From Lutraria lutraria (lineage: Eukaryota > Mollusca > Bivalvia > Venerida > Mactridae): a DNA stretch of 64,000 nt. Under the pieces are notes generated by a model. The model saw only the letters and a program-made list of their open reading frames with translations. It searched no databases and was not told the origin of the DNA. The DNA lies in the NCBI GenBank assembly GCA_964023205.1, contig OZ026835.1:19374968-19438967 (forward strand). Reading direction: 5' to 3'. Shown here in pieces: positions 31,926-42,480 of the stretch. A program made the position numbers and the translations under genes. Each line of letters begins with the position of its first letter. Position 1 is the first letter of the stretch.

Positions 31926-33094
31926 CTGCAAATATACAGAACAAAATTAATATTATAGGTCTAACAGACATAAAAGATTAAAACAAACAGTGTACTATAC
32001 TGATTAAGAAGAAAATGAGCTATTTTTTCCAGTTATACATAATGTACATAGTGCATAGCTTATGCCTTCTGATGCCAAGTTTTGTAGTGTCTTGTAATTT
32101 GAAACTCAAAGGGTATTCCAAGCATTTTAAAGAGAAATGATTACATTATAACAAGACCGAAGTTTTTTTAACTAACCTGTATGTTATGGTTTTGAATTAT
32201 TCTACTAAGTGAGAATACCAAGAATAATTTTGTAATTATCATAAATGAAGTAAGGTAAATTAGCCATAGTATGAGAAATTGCTACAAAAGGCAGTCTGCA
32301 AATATAGCCACATGCCTGAAGACTGAGTCTGCCTAAATTGCTGCCGACCCTCCAGCAAAATTTAACTGATTACCATAACGATGGTTCAATGAAATTGTGA
32401 GCTAATTATATTGTCTAAAATGCAGAACCGAATTCCCAAGTACATGATAAAGAATTTCTGTTAATTATAATAAAACCATCACATGAAACCTATAATATGT
32501 AAGAGAAATACTTTTACAAATATTCTAGAAACAACATTTGATCATGCAAAAACAGGTTAAGAATCGATCTGGCAAAAGTTCATTTGGTCTTGTAAAATTT
32601 ATGCCCTCACAAGACTGAATTAACGGTCATTGAACATTTTTTTGTGAAGACTGTAATGTCTATATGATCAGTATAAGACCTGTTCAGTCTTAGCCTCCAT
32701 TTGCAGATTAATCTGGATCCACACTAGTTGCAAAGCTGGTACCCTCAGGGTGCTCCATAGACTTCAAAAGTTGGGGGTCAAAATGACCCTTAGCTGATAG
32801 AAATTTAAAGCATCAACAATGTTTCCTTCTAATGTAATGGTAAATTTAACCCTTTTGTTCCAATTCTCAAGAGTCAAAAACCTTATTTTGCAAATTTCAA
32901 GAGTCAAAGTGCCATTTTAATGGTCAAAGGAGAGCTCTGATCCTGTTGATTCTCTCAAGTATGTTGCAGATCGAATAAATTTACACAAGTTTACTGTAAA
33001 TTTCTCAACTAGTTACATACCTATAATTTCAATTAAACTGATGTGGAACTGATGGTGACTGACAAATCACACCATAATGTAACTTTGCTTCTAC
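31926..33094. other. Gene-free stretch (intron if the flanking exons are real)
   Basis: Near 32,770-32,930 related phrases (GGTCAAAATGACCC, AAGAGTCAAAAACC, AAGAGTCAAAGTGCC, GGTCAAAGG) recur, suggesting a decayed repeat. Nothing else was recognised. Confidence 0.45.
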
Positions 33095-33181
33095 CTGCAG
33101 TGCTATCTTCAAGAGTGACTGTCTTTGTAGACATTGTCACACATCCTCATCTTTGATGTTCAACTTTCTATGTTCATATTC
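33095..33181 (-). CDS. Candidate first coding exon of an unidentified host gene
   Basis: Acceptor TTTTTATTGTAG and donor CTGCAG-GTAGAA bound 87 nt. All frames stop soon after the acceptor, but an ATG at 33,132-33,134 opens MSTKTVTLEDSTA and one more base, so the exon would hold the end of the 5' UTR and the start codon. The product is unknown. Confidence 0.3.
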
Positions 33182-34112
33182 CTACAATAAAAAGTAACAC
33201 CCCTGTAGTGAGTGATAAACATGTATCTGACAAGTTGCTACTGATTTATTCAGTTTAAACTAAGTAACAAGTTGTACTGTTCTAGCTGGGCACAAGGTTA
33301 TTTGAAACACTTGTCCATGACCTCAGAATATTTATTAAAGAAATGTGCATCACATAATACTATATTATAATCATTAAGTCTCATCTTTCTCAACAATTGC
33401 AAATTAAAGTAAGAAACAATACAATGTACAGCGACACAGATAGGTCAGGCAAAATACTAGCCATCTGAGTCCTGACATCATCATCATTCAATACTTTAGT
33501 TTAAATCATATTCATATTGTTGTAAAGTGCTGATTAAGTTTAACCTTTTTCAACAGTTCAGGTTATTTTTATTTTGGAAAACTGCAACATAATTAATGTA
33601 CCGGTATATATAACTTATGACAGGCTCATCCCTGTGAGCAATTACAAGTCTCATCCTCTAGACTTCATAAAAGGCAAAAAAATCGCATACATGTACCTAG
33701 TAAATGAGTTGCTGGACAGCCAATCTGATAAGAATTAATATTAAGATTTTGTATCAGACCAACACACAATCTATCGGACAAGTCCGCCTGTCCGGCACCT
33801 TTTGCTTAGTCTGAAGACTTGAGCAATTCGACAGTTGCTGAAAATAGAATGTTGCAAATATACTGCTCAGCCTTGATAAACACCGACACATACCAAATGT
33901 TGGCAAATGTTGGTAAAAATAGACCACTTCAATACGACCTAATACCGAAACGGCCCAATGCAAATTTCAATACCAACCTGTATCGATCAATACGGGCCAT
34001 ACTTTTATCAAAGACCTAGCTATACTACATTTGTATACATGTATACAGCATAGGTCGTTGCTTTTGTAGCAGTGTTGAATGTTGTATTATAAATTGGCTG
34101 GGATATACACCA
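33182..34112. other. Gene-free stretch
   Basis: No supported feature. Two antisense 66-69-residue frames over 33,754-34,019 are shadows of each other without motifs. Confidence 0.45.
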
Positions 34113-34185
34113 GCCCAATTAGCTCAGGTGGTAGAGCATCTGACTTACAAGCAGTAGGTCGCGGGTTCAAGCCCCGCATCGGGTA
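34113..34185 (+). tRNA. tRNA-Val(TAC)-like gene or pseudogene
   Basis: A 73-base cloverleaf can be drawn: acceptor GCCCAAT with ATCGGGT (one A-C mismatch, one G-T), D-arm GCTC/GAGC, anticodon loop CTTACAA giving TAC (34,146-34,148), T-arm GCGGG/CCCGC with loop TTCAAGC, discriminator A. Pol III boxes are good (TAGCTCAGGTGG, GGTTCAAGCCC). The anticodon stem has two mismatched pairs (T-T and A-G), so it may be a pseudogene or SINE head. A minus-strand frame here reads RGLNPRPTACKSDALPPELI, a familiar artefact of translating tRNA genes. Confidence 0.6.
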
Positions 34186-34426
34186 CATTATTTTCCTCCT
34201 CCTATTACACTTTACTGTTGTTCTACATGAAGTAAAATAAACTTTAATGTCAAAGTGCATCAGAAAATAAGTGTATGAATGCTGATCAACAATAAAAAGA
34301 TAGAAGTAAATGACCAAATGTGCACAATTCTTGGTTTTGTAGCTGGAATCTGCACAGAATGCCGTAAATAAGTATGCTTTTGTCTTTTAGTTTTAATGTC
34401 ATGTACGATGTAGCATTATTTATAAT
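34186..34426. other. Short spacer after the tRNA-like sequence
   Basis: A run of T-rich sequence (TTATTTTCCTCC) follows the tRNA-like unit and could serve as a pol III stop only in part (TTTT). Nothing else is seen. Confidence 0.4.
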
Positions 34427-35275
34427 GCCCCCCTTTGAATAAGAGGGGGTATATTGTTTTGCTAGACGTCGGTCTGTCGGTAGACCAGTTAGTTTCCGAT
34501 GGATAACTCGTCAATGGATTAACTGATGGGCCTGATACTTCGCAGGTGCATTGGCCTTGGACAGTAGAACACCCCTAATGAAATTGGGGTCACTAGGTCA
34601 AAGGTCGAGGTCACTGTGACATTGAGTGTGAAAATCGTTTCCGATCCATAACTCGTCAATGGATTCACCGATGGGCCTGATATTTTGCAGGTACATTGGT
34701 CTCGGACATTAGGTGACCCTATTGAAATTGGGGTCACTAGGTTAAAGGTCAAGGTCACTGTGACATAGAGTGTGAAAATCGTTTCCCATTGATAACTCGT
34801 CAACGGATCGACCAATGGGCCTGATACTTCACAGGTACACTTGCCTTGGACACTAGGTGACCCCTATTGAAATTGGGGTCACTAGGTCTAAGGTCAAGGT
34901 CACTGTGACATGGAGTGTGAAAATCGTTTCTGATCCATAACTCGTCAATGGATTGACTGATTGGCCTAATACTTCGCAGGTGCATTGGCCACGGACACTA
35001 GGTGACCCCTATTGAAATAAGGGTGACTAGGTCAAAGGTCAAGGTCACTGTGTGAAAATCGTTTCTCATCGATAACTCATCAACAGATTGACTGATTGAC
35101 CTGATACCTTGCAGGTGCATTGGCCTTGGATAGTAGAAAAACGCTTTTGAAATTGGGGTCACTAGGTCAAAGGTCAAGGTCACTGTGTCATGGAGTGTGA
35201 AAATCGTTTGAGCGATAACTCTTTGTCAAGGCCCTGTTTGGGGGGCATATGTCTCCGACCACGGGGCTCTTGTTG
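34427..35275 (+). mobile_element. Hairpin-ended element with five 145-bp GGTCA-rich units
   Basis: It starts with an inverted pair CCCCCCTTT/AGAGGGGG followed by ACGTCGGTCTGTCGG. The landmark ATAACTC recurs at 34,503, 34,648, 34,792, 34,937, 35,072 and 35,215 (spacings 145, 144, 145, 135, 143). Each unit ends with variants of AGGTCAAAGGTCAAGGTCAC and CTGTGACA. The element ends GACCACGGGGCTCTTGTTG. The short minus frames read across it follow the unit and are not genes. Confidence 0.88.
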
Positions 35276-35346
35276 TGTATTGTATTAAATCATAAATTGT
35301 CTTTAAGGGTTGTGTTGCTTATGCAAATAATTGATACTATTCACAG

Positions 35347-35722
35347 CTAGCATACGTGCGTCGTCAAACTTTTTGTTGTGACCACACTAGGGGCCACATT
35401 TTTGGCTCAATTTTAGCAAAACTGGGTCAGAACGTTAATATCAACAAAATCTCGGACGAGTTCGATATTGGGCCATTTGGGGTCAAAAACTAGGTCACCA
35501 GGGCCAAATAAGGGAAAACCTTATTAACACTGTAGATGTCAAATTTTGATCGTATCTTCACCAAACCTAGTCAGACTGTTTGTCTTAATGATATGTAAGA
35601 CAAATTCGAACATTATAAAGGTCGTCTGGGGTCAAAAACTAGGTCACCGGTTCAAAACAATGTTTTAATGAGTGAACAGTGATTGTCATGTGAGCGATAT
35701 AGGGCCATCTTGGCCCTCTTGT
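35347..35722 (+). mobile_element. Family-1 hairpin-ended element, internally collapsed copy
   Basis: It shares its start (GTGCGTCGTCAAACTTTTTG) and its end with the full copy at 36,465-37,638, but keeps only the first and last internal units. About 760 bp are absent, a whole number of units. The 3' end is AGGGCCATCTTGGCCCT plus CTTGT. The 5' hairpin is lost. Confidence 0.85.
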
Positions 35723-36464
35723 TTAATAAAACTGTTAATTTCTTTCCCGTGTTACTTGACTGAAAAACTGGGTTGTTTTGGACCAGCCCGTTTTAGAAGT
35801 GGGCTGTTTTGACCTGACACTGTTCATAATCAGTAGTTTCAATACTTAGCCATATCTCAAAACTTTTAGAAACTCATGCTACACCAAATAAAATACAACT
35901 GGATTACAGGCATCCTAACATGACATATGGCACAGCCATATGAAATATGTATAATAATAATGTAGGTCAACCTTATGATCAAACAGAGATATATTCTTTT
36001 CGTTACAGTGAGAGCAAATAGAACATTCAATAAGGCATACGACGACAAGATTAAACACAATATGAACTTCTAACCTGAATAATGCTTACATCCCAATTTA
36101 TTTCGGCTTTGACAGTAGAAAAAAACAACTCTTTGCTGCAGTAGTGTCAACAAAAGTAGCAGCTGTAATAGCTAAATCTGTGTGGTTATGTGACTGGGAT
36201 TTCCCGTGAAAACAGAAAAAATTAGTATGCGAAATAATGATTATTTGACAAACGAGTAAAAACGGCAATTTATACGGTTAAATCATCATTTGCTACTTAT
36301 TGACACCACTTACATTTTTTAAATTTACAAGAATGAGTTGAGAATTGTTAGGTTATATCAAACATTTCCTAAAATAGTTCTGGGCTGACTTTACAATGAT
36401 TGTGGATTCATGGTATAGAAATTGTGCATTCAGTTTTGTTCGGTTTTCTTAGTGTCGGTTTTTT
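35723..36464. other. Gene-free stretch
   Basis: No supported feature; a 64-residue minus frame (35,866-36,060) is hydrophobic and motif-free. Confidence 0.45.
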
Positions 36465-37638
36465 AGCTCACATGTCACAAAGTGACAAAGTGAGCTATTA
36501 GGATCACTCTCCGTCCGGCATCGTGCATCGTGCGGTGTGCGTCGTGCGTCGTCAAACTTTTTGTTGTGACCACACTAGGGGCCACATTTTTGGCTCAATT
36601 TTAGCAAAACTGGATCAGAACGTTAATATCAACAAAGTCTCGGATGAGTTCGATATTGGGCCATTTGGGGTCAAAAACTAGGTCACCAGGGCCAAATAAG
36701 GGAAAACCTTGTGAACACTTTAGAAATCACTGTTTTGACTTTATCTTCATGAAACTTTGTCAGAATGTTTATTTTAATAATATGTAGGTCAAGTTTGATA
36801 ATGGGTCATTTCTGTAGTAAAATTAGGTCACTAGGGCAAATTGCTGGAAAACCTTGTGAACACTCTAGAAGTCACTGTTTTAATTAGATGATCATGAAAC
36901 CTTGTCAGAATGTTTGTCTTCATGATATCTTGGACGAGTTCGAGCATGGGTCATCTTGGGTCAAAAACTAGGTCGCTAGGTCAAATCTTATGAAAAACCA
37001 TGTTAACACTGTAGATTTCACAGTTATTATTGGATCTTCACCAAACTTTGTCAAATCGTTTGTTTTAATGATATAACGGTCAAGTATAAATATAGGTCAT
37101 CTGGGGTCAATAACTAGGTCACCATGTCAAATCTTAGGAAAACTTTGTTAACACTGTAGATGTCACAGTTTTAATTGGATCTTCACCAAACCTTGTCAAA
37201 ATGTTTGTCTCAATGATATGTGGGTCAAGGATGAACATGGGTCAGCTGGGTTCAAAAACTGGGTCACAAGGTCAAATCTTAGGTAAAAATCTTGTAAAAG
37301 CTCTAAATGTCATGGTTTTGATTGGATATTGGCCAAACCTTGTCAGATTGTTTGTCTTAATGATATTAAGGACAAGTTCAAATATGGGTCACATAGGGTC
37401 AAAAACCAGGTCACAAGGTCAAATCTTAGGAAAACCTTATTAACACTGTAGATGTCAAATGTTGATCTTATCTTCACCAAACCTAGTCAGACTGTTTGTC
37501 TTAATGATATGTAAGACAAATTCGAACATTATAAAGGTCGTCTGGGGTAAAAAACTAGGTCACCGGTTCAAAACAATGTTTTAATGAGTGAACAGTGATT
37601 GTCATGTGAGCGATATAGGGCCATCTTGGCCCTCTTGT
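36465..37638 (+). mobile_element. Family-1 hairpin-ended tandem element, full copy
   Basis: 5' end: AGCTCAC (36,465-36,471) pairs with GTGAGCT (36,490-36,496), with TCAC-AAA-GTGA nested inside. CTCCGTCCGGC follows. The body is about seven units of 130-145 bp with CACTGTAGATGTCACAGTTT, AACCTTGTCAGAATGTTTGT and CTAGGTCACNAGGTCAAAT (N variable). 3' end: AGGGCCA-TCT-TGGCCCT hairpin (37,617-37,633), then CTTGT. T-runs flank both ends. It encodes nothing; the open frames of 60-80 residues repeat the unit. Confidence 0.9.
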
Positions 37639-37734
37639 TTGTGTGTAGTTGTGGTGTGTCTGTATGTATGTCCGTCCAAATGTACGTAGATGTTGACTCT
37701 GTAGGGATTGGAAGCCAATCCCCACAAAAATACA

Positions 37735-37807
37735 ATACATCCCATCTTTTGTTAATTTCATTGAGTCCCTGTATGTTCATTGAGGCTATTGTAAATGTTC
37801 CAGACAT
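37735..37807 (-). pseudogene. L1/Tx1-type LINE endonuclease, N-terminal scrap
   Basis: The minus frame begins MSGTFTIASMNIQGLNEINK and RWDV, matching the first active-site block (LNIQGLN) of L1-type endonucleases. Coding similarity is lost after about 25 residues. It may come from the same family as the fragment at 8,945-9,223. Confidence 0.65.
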
Positions 37808-37978
37808 TATCTCATAATTTTACCTGAAGAATATTCACCGTCTTGGAAAACACACTGACTCTGACAACCCACATTAACACTACACACATATTCACATAAC
37901 AATCTATGAGTTGGCTTCCAACCTGCTAATCAAAAGATATGAAATAAACAAATAATCCATCAAATACAAAGATTCAAA

Positions 37979-38176
37979 ATGATGAAATCTTAGGAAAACT
38001 TGAGAACCCTCTAGATCTTCACCAAATCTTGCCTGAATGTTTGTCTTAATGATATCTTGGACAAGTTCGATAAAGGGTCAACTGGGGTCAAAAACTCTGT
38101 CATCAGGTCAAATTTGAGGAAAACCTTTATGAATGTTTGTCATGTGAGCAATGTAGGGTCATCTTGGCCCTCTTGT
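37979..38176 (+). mobile_element. Family-1 element, 3'-end fragment
   Basis: One unit (AAATCTTAGGAAAAC, GAATGTTTGTCTTAATGATA) is followed by the terminal block GTGAGCAATGTAGGGTCATC and TTGGCCCTCTTGT. The hairpin has one mismatch. It is 5'-truncated. Confidence 0.8.
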
Positions 38177-38564
38177 TTTATGATGTTGGTGTGGTCAGCA
38201 AGTAGTCAGAAGCAAAAATTAAAATATTATTTTTCTAATTTTGATAAAAAGCAAAAGGCAAATCCGATGAACAAATAATTGAATTTGTATGGCCTTATCA
38301 TCCTTTGTAAAATACACAACATATTCTACACTAGTTAATTTATTGTACAAGGATTTGCAGTAATTTCTTTAGCTCACCTGAGTGTGAAGTATTAGTATAG
38401 TATTTTGTCTGTCGTCTGTCTGCCCATAATTCTTCAAACGACTTTCCTCTGAAATGGCCCTGTCAAATTTGAAGAACCTCCACAGGTGGTCCTTTACAAC
38501 AGTTGCTAAAGGAATGTCATTCCCATCTGAACTCTGGTTTCCATGGCAACCAAAAGAAAATCTT

Positions 38565-39680
38565 AACAAGAATCAAAGTACTGAAAGTACTGTGGGACTT
38601 GATTTTACCACACGAGGCAAAAGAGAGAAATGTGTACCCATATCGTTCGAGCCCATACAAATATTTTTAACATTTAAAATTACGATTTTTCATTCATATT
38701 GTAATGCATGTCAAATGCATGTAGGTAAATGACTTACACTAGGGCTTTACTATAATAGTCCCTTTGCTAAAATTTTAAAATGAAAAAAACCTGATATTGG
38801 AAAGTTTAATGATTAGCACATTAATTGAAGACATTTAATTGCATTAAAAACTCTTTATTGTACACAAACTAGTGACCAACACTTCAGTAACAGTAAATAC
38901 AAACATTGATTCTTCTGGTTTTAACACAACAGAACATCGTCGCATTGAACACATTCAGGGTCACTCCAATAAAAAAGGTCCTGACACAGTAGAGTAAGAC
39001 CTATATGACCTATAGTTAACCCGATGTAGCATGAAATTCAGACGTGATTATGTAATTCTAAATAATCTGGCGTAAAAGGAACTCTTAAACTGTAATTTTT
39101 AAAAGCACGTATCCAGTAATTTTTGTTCGTATTTAGCAACTCGAATTATTATTCGTAAGCATTCATGTATATATACATGTAGTTCACAAGCACATGGTTA
39201 TATCATACCCTAATATTTACAAGTTATAGATAATATATACATATTTTGACAATCATGAGTATTTGACAAATGAATACATTCATGTATATAGTTCACATGT
39301 ACATGGTATTACCATACCATACATTGATGGAATAAAGTACACCCTAAATACTACCAAATCCACCATAGTCTGATATGCTACAACCACATTAAGCTTACAT
39401 CTAATGATGTTTCCGATATTATGCCACGTCAACATCATAGAACGACGCCTACATTACTTACCGGGTACATACGTTTCAACAACAGAGCAGACGAACAGAT
39501 CAGTCAAACATGACAGGTAACGCGACGAATAGCCAGTCCAATGATTGACCAATCAAAAATGACCGAAATCACCATAAGCCAATCAAATGGCCAGGATTAG
39601 CCAAACTAATAATAGACACTACAGTAAGTCCTCACAAACAGCTATAATAAACAAATACTCGTAAGTATAATTCGTCTAGA
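38565..39680 (-). mobile_element. 1.1-kb insertion carrying promoter-like and polyA-like signals
   Basis: It is flanked by AAAATCTT at 38,557-38,564 and 39,681-39,688, a possible 8-bp target duplication. Its 38,573-39,150 part is the inverted partner of 17,990-18,562. On the minus strand it reads: CCAAT-box cluster (39,538-39,583), a leader, a strong donor GTAAGT (39,456-39,461), and later an AATAAAG polyA-type signal. No coding frame was recognised. Direct copies of CATTCATGTATATA lie at about 39,162 and 39,283. Confidence 0.6.
39538..39583 (-). promoter_or_regulatory. CCAAT-box cluster upstream of a splice donor
   Basis: CCAAT occurs at 39,538-39,542, 39,549-39,553 and 39,579-39,583. About 80 bp downstream on the minus strand is CCCG-GTAAGT. 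The order resembles a promoter with a 5' non-coding exon. No TATA box was seen. Confidence 0.4.
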
Positions 39681-40421
39681 AAAATCTTGTCTTGAACCAC
39701 ATGGTCCAAAGCTTAGACTGATGTTAGCCATGGAGCACCATCTAGAGACCCTCTAACAAAGTTGCTAAAATAATGTCCCTGGGATTAAAATTGGGTCACT
39801 TGTTTAAATATTGGTAATACCATATACTTGTGAAAATATAAAAAATGTTCTTGTCTAAAGGCACACGGTTTAGAACTTAGATATTTTGCATGCAGCAACA
39901 TGTAGAGGCCCTCTTACAAAATTGCTAAAAATGATATCCCTGAGGTCTTATTTTCCAATACATTTTACTTATTGCTGCACACATTTAAATTAAATTCATA
40001 AGTGATATTGCCACAACTCATTTCTCAGGTGAGCATTACAGGGTCACTTGGCTCTCTTGTTTGTTAATCATTTTGTTTACACAGCAAATCTAAATCTCAG
40101 TATAAAACGCTTCAGTGCTTTCCTATCATCCCATTTGTCAACCAGTTTTTGATGCAAAATTCTCATGCTTCTTGAAAAGTGTACACATGTTTGTAAGGAG
40201 AACCAGTTTTCAATCAGATTGTTAGCGGACAGGCACATGGTAGGTTGATATTTTACTAATGAAGTTAATTTTAGGTCATAGGTATGTGAGCTTTGTACAA
40301 TTAAATTATGAATTCTTTCTTAAGATGATTTTGTATTACTATTTTATTGTTTGTTTAATTTTCTTCAATTTCTTTGTTAGGATATTGTAATGTTATTGCT
40401 GAATGTTGTAAAAAAGCTTAC

Positions 40422-40470
40422 TGACCATGTCTCTTTTTGTGAGAAAGTAGCCAATTGCCTTTAACTTTTC
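40422..40470 (+). repeat. SINE body scrap
   Basis: CTTACTGACCATGTCTCTTT and GAAAGTAGCCAATTGCC match the body of the SINE at 3,072-3,310 (CTACTGACCATATCTCTTT, GAAAATAGGCAGTTGC). Confidence 0.5.
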
Positions 40471-40750
40471 CATGTGCTTTCAAGTGACCAAAACAGTGCA
40501 AATTTACCTATCCTATTGTAATGAACAAGTAACCAGAAAAATTCATATTTGTTTTATGCCTAAGGAGACTCAGGTGGTTATTGAATGTTATAGTAGATAT
40601 TTTGTAGTTGATGTTTAAGCTCGGTTATTTAAAATAGATTTACTGAATAACTGGCAGTATTGTGTATAACAATAAAACATCATCATAAGTGCTTAATGAC
40701 TTATTTCAAATCTAACATTCTTAAGCTCGACAACAATTGGTTGAATTTTT

Positions 40751-41296
40751 AGCTCACATGAGCCAATGGCTCAGGATGGGCTTTTAGGATCGATGAATGC
40801 CAGTGCCCATCCACACTTAGGGTATTTACACTCCAGCATCCGCAGCTATATATCGATTATGTTCAATTATGGGCAAAATGTAATATGTATTTCCAGAGTT
40901 ATGGACCCTAGACTTAGAAAATTTGCTTTATTTTAACTTGTTTACATTCTTCTTTTATTCACCAATATTAAACATACTTACAATTGAATGTGTATGACCT
41001 AAAGGTCTATGAGAGTTTGATATGGGCGAAATTGAACCAGTACTTGCAGAGTTTAGGGCTCTTGACTTAGAAAAATTGCTATATTTCAACTTTATTACAT
41101 TAAAGCATCCTGATTTCTTCACTTATCATAATCATATTTACATAGCATCCATTATTCATGAAAAAAGATAAATCGGTTTGATCAAACTCTATGTAGAAAC
41201 TGCGCATACAAGATGAAAGACTATATCACCTGATCATTAATAATAGCATACTTGTTCTCAGGTGAGCGATATATAGGGCAATCTTGGCCCTCTTGT
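40751..41296 (+). mobile_element. Hairpin-ended element, related to families 1 and 6
   Basis: 5' end AGCTCACATGAGCCAATGGC with nested inverted pairs GCTCAC/GTGAGC-like and GAGCC/GGCTC. It ends CAGGTGAGCGATATATAGGG, CAATCTTGGCCCTCTTGT. The inside carries two diverged units (GACTTAGAAAATTTGCTTTA, and again GACTTAGAAAAATTGCTATA). It is non-coding. Confidence 0.72.
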
Positions 41297-42480
41297 CAAA
41301 ATAGCCTTTAATGGACCCATGATATCAGTGTTTATTTTTAAAATTATCATTTTATATTAAAGTCGTTGGCAACAAGAAGAACAGTGAACAATTCTAGATA
41401 TGGTGAATGTGAATGAATAGACTTGTATTTTTTGAGGCCTGTGTTCTACAATGAAGACTTGGCTATCAGTCTAAGGTAGGTGTTAAAAATTGCATAAATG
41501 TACTCCAAAATTATCACTCTCAGCGTGTCGATGACTTTATCATAAATATTTTTTGGTTGTACTCCAGTTGTCCACAATAGTTCAGTACATGTAATATACC
41601 AGTGGCAGAGATGTTATTTTTCATCTGCAGAATTTTGTGGTTTTGATCATCCCCGGAACCAACTGGGGCCCTAGCAGCCCTAAGCTCCCAGCTTGATGAA
41701 TTTGATATTTCTCATTTTTGCCATCCCACTTTACACTCGAGGTAACCTGCAGCGGGCAGTAAACCAATTGGATTCTGTACCAATACTTACCTTGCTCTCC
41801 GCATGCAGCAGTCTACTTCTGTACATGTAATAAGTGTTCAATTCATAAAAAATATGATAAGATTGAAATTATGTTGTTGTTTTTTTGCAGATTGGTTGTC
41901 AGAACTTGAGAAAAATGAGAATGAAATCATCTACTTCTCATCTTTGTGATGCTGCAATGGAAGAGCCTTCCCATGATACTTCTGTATTGTTCATATGTCT
42001 GCTTCAGGAATGTAGAGCCTGGTAGAGTTTCATAGATCAAATATTGTCTCTCCTTATTAGCAATGAACAATGTTTTATTATTTTCAAGTTTTTTTTCTAT
42101 TGAGCTGTCAGTTAATCATGGTGCCCATACCATGTTCTTCTCAATTATATGTGTGGGACAAAATTAGTAAACAAACGCTCAACAACAAACGCTTTCTTGG
42201 GAAAGTCACGTGGTATAGGCACTGAGTTAAAAGTAAAGTACTGAAATATAATTGACCATTGATACTTTCTTAGGTTTTATGAGGGTATAAAGCTGTCTCA
42301 ACTAAGATTTAAAATCATATATGGAGCTTTCTGTTCATAGCTAGAAGTACAGCCTGTTCCCATGAATCATTGTGGTAGGTCCAAACTCTATTGCCATATC
42401 ATAGATTCTGTTTTATGAAATTTACCCTGAAAAATGATTTTGATTGATTATGAAAAAGTCTTGAAATCTGATGGAATTTT
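41297..42480. other. Mostly gene-free; one possible plus-strand exon at 41,891-42,021
   Basis: An acceptor with a long pyrimidine tract (TTGTTTTTTTGCAG, ending 41,890) precedes a stretch open in one frame for about 44 codons to a TAG. A weak donor (CCTG-GTAGAG) follows. It might be a 5' non-coding exon of the candidate gene at 52.4 kb. The evidence is weak. Confidence 0.25.

Larger units (their letters stand above)
38371..40060 (+). mobile_element. Family-6 hairpin-ended element, split by a 1.1-kb insertion
   Basis: It starts AGCTCACCTGAGTGTGAAG and contains TTTTGTCTGTCGTCTGTCTG. It is interrupted at 38,565, resumes at about 39,681 with AAAATCTTGTCTTGAACCAC, and ends CTCAGGTGAGCATTACAGGG and TCACTTGGCTCTCTTGT. 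Its units are like those at 42.5-43.2 kb (CTAGAG..CTCTA.CAAA.TTG). AAAATCTT is present on both sides of the insertion. Confidence 0.7.

Noticed and set aside
34087..34317. 76-residue minus frame with RGLNPRPTACKSDALPPELI
   Set aside because: It is the antisense translation of the tRNA-like sequence, a known artefact.
34519..35183. Repeated minus frames such as HLRSIRPISQSIDEL
   Set aside because: They follow the tandem unit of the 34.4-kb element; period and frame match the repeat.
37201..37443. Open frames inside family-1 tandem elements (also 45,306-45,642 and 54,207-54,569)
   Set aside because: They repeat with the 145-bp unit, lack motifs and differ in frame between copies.
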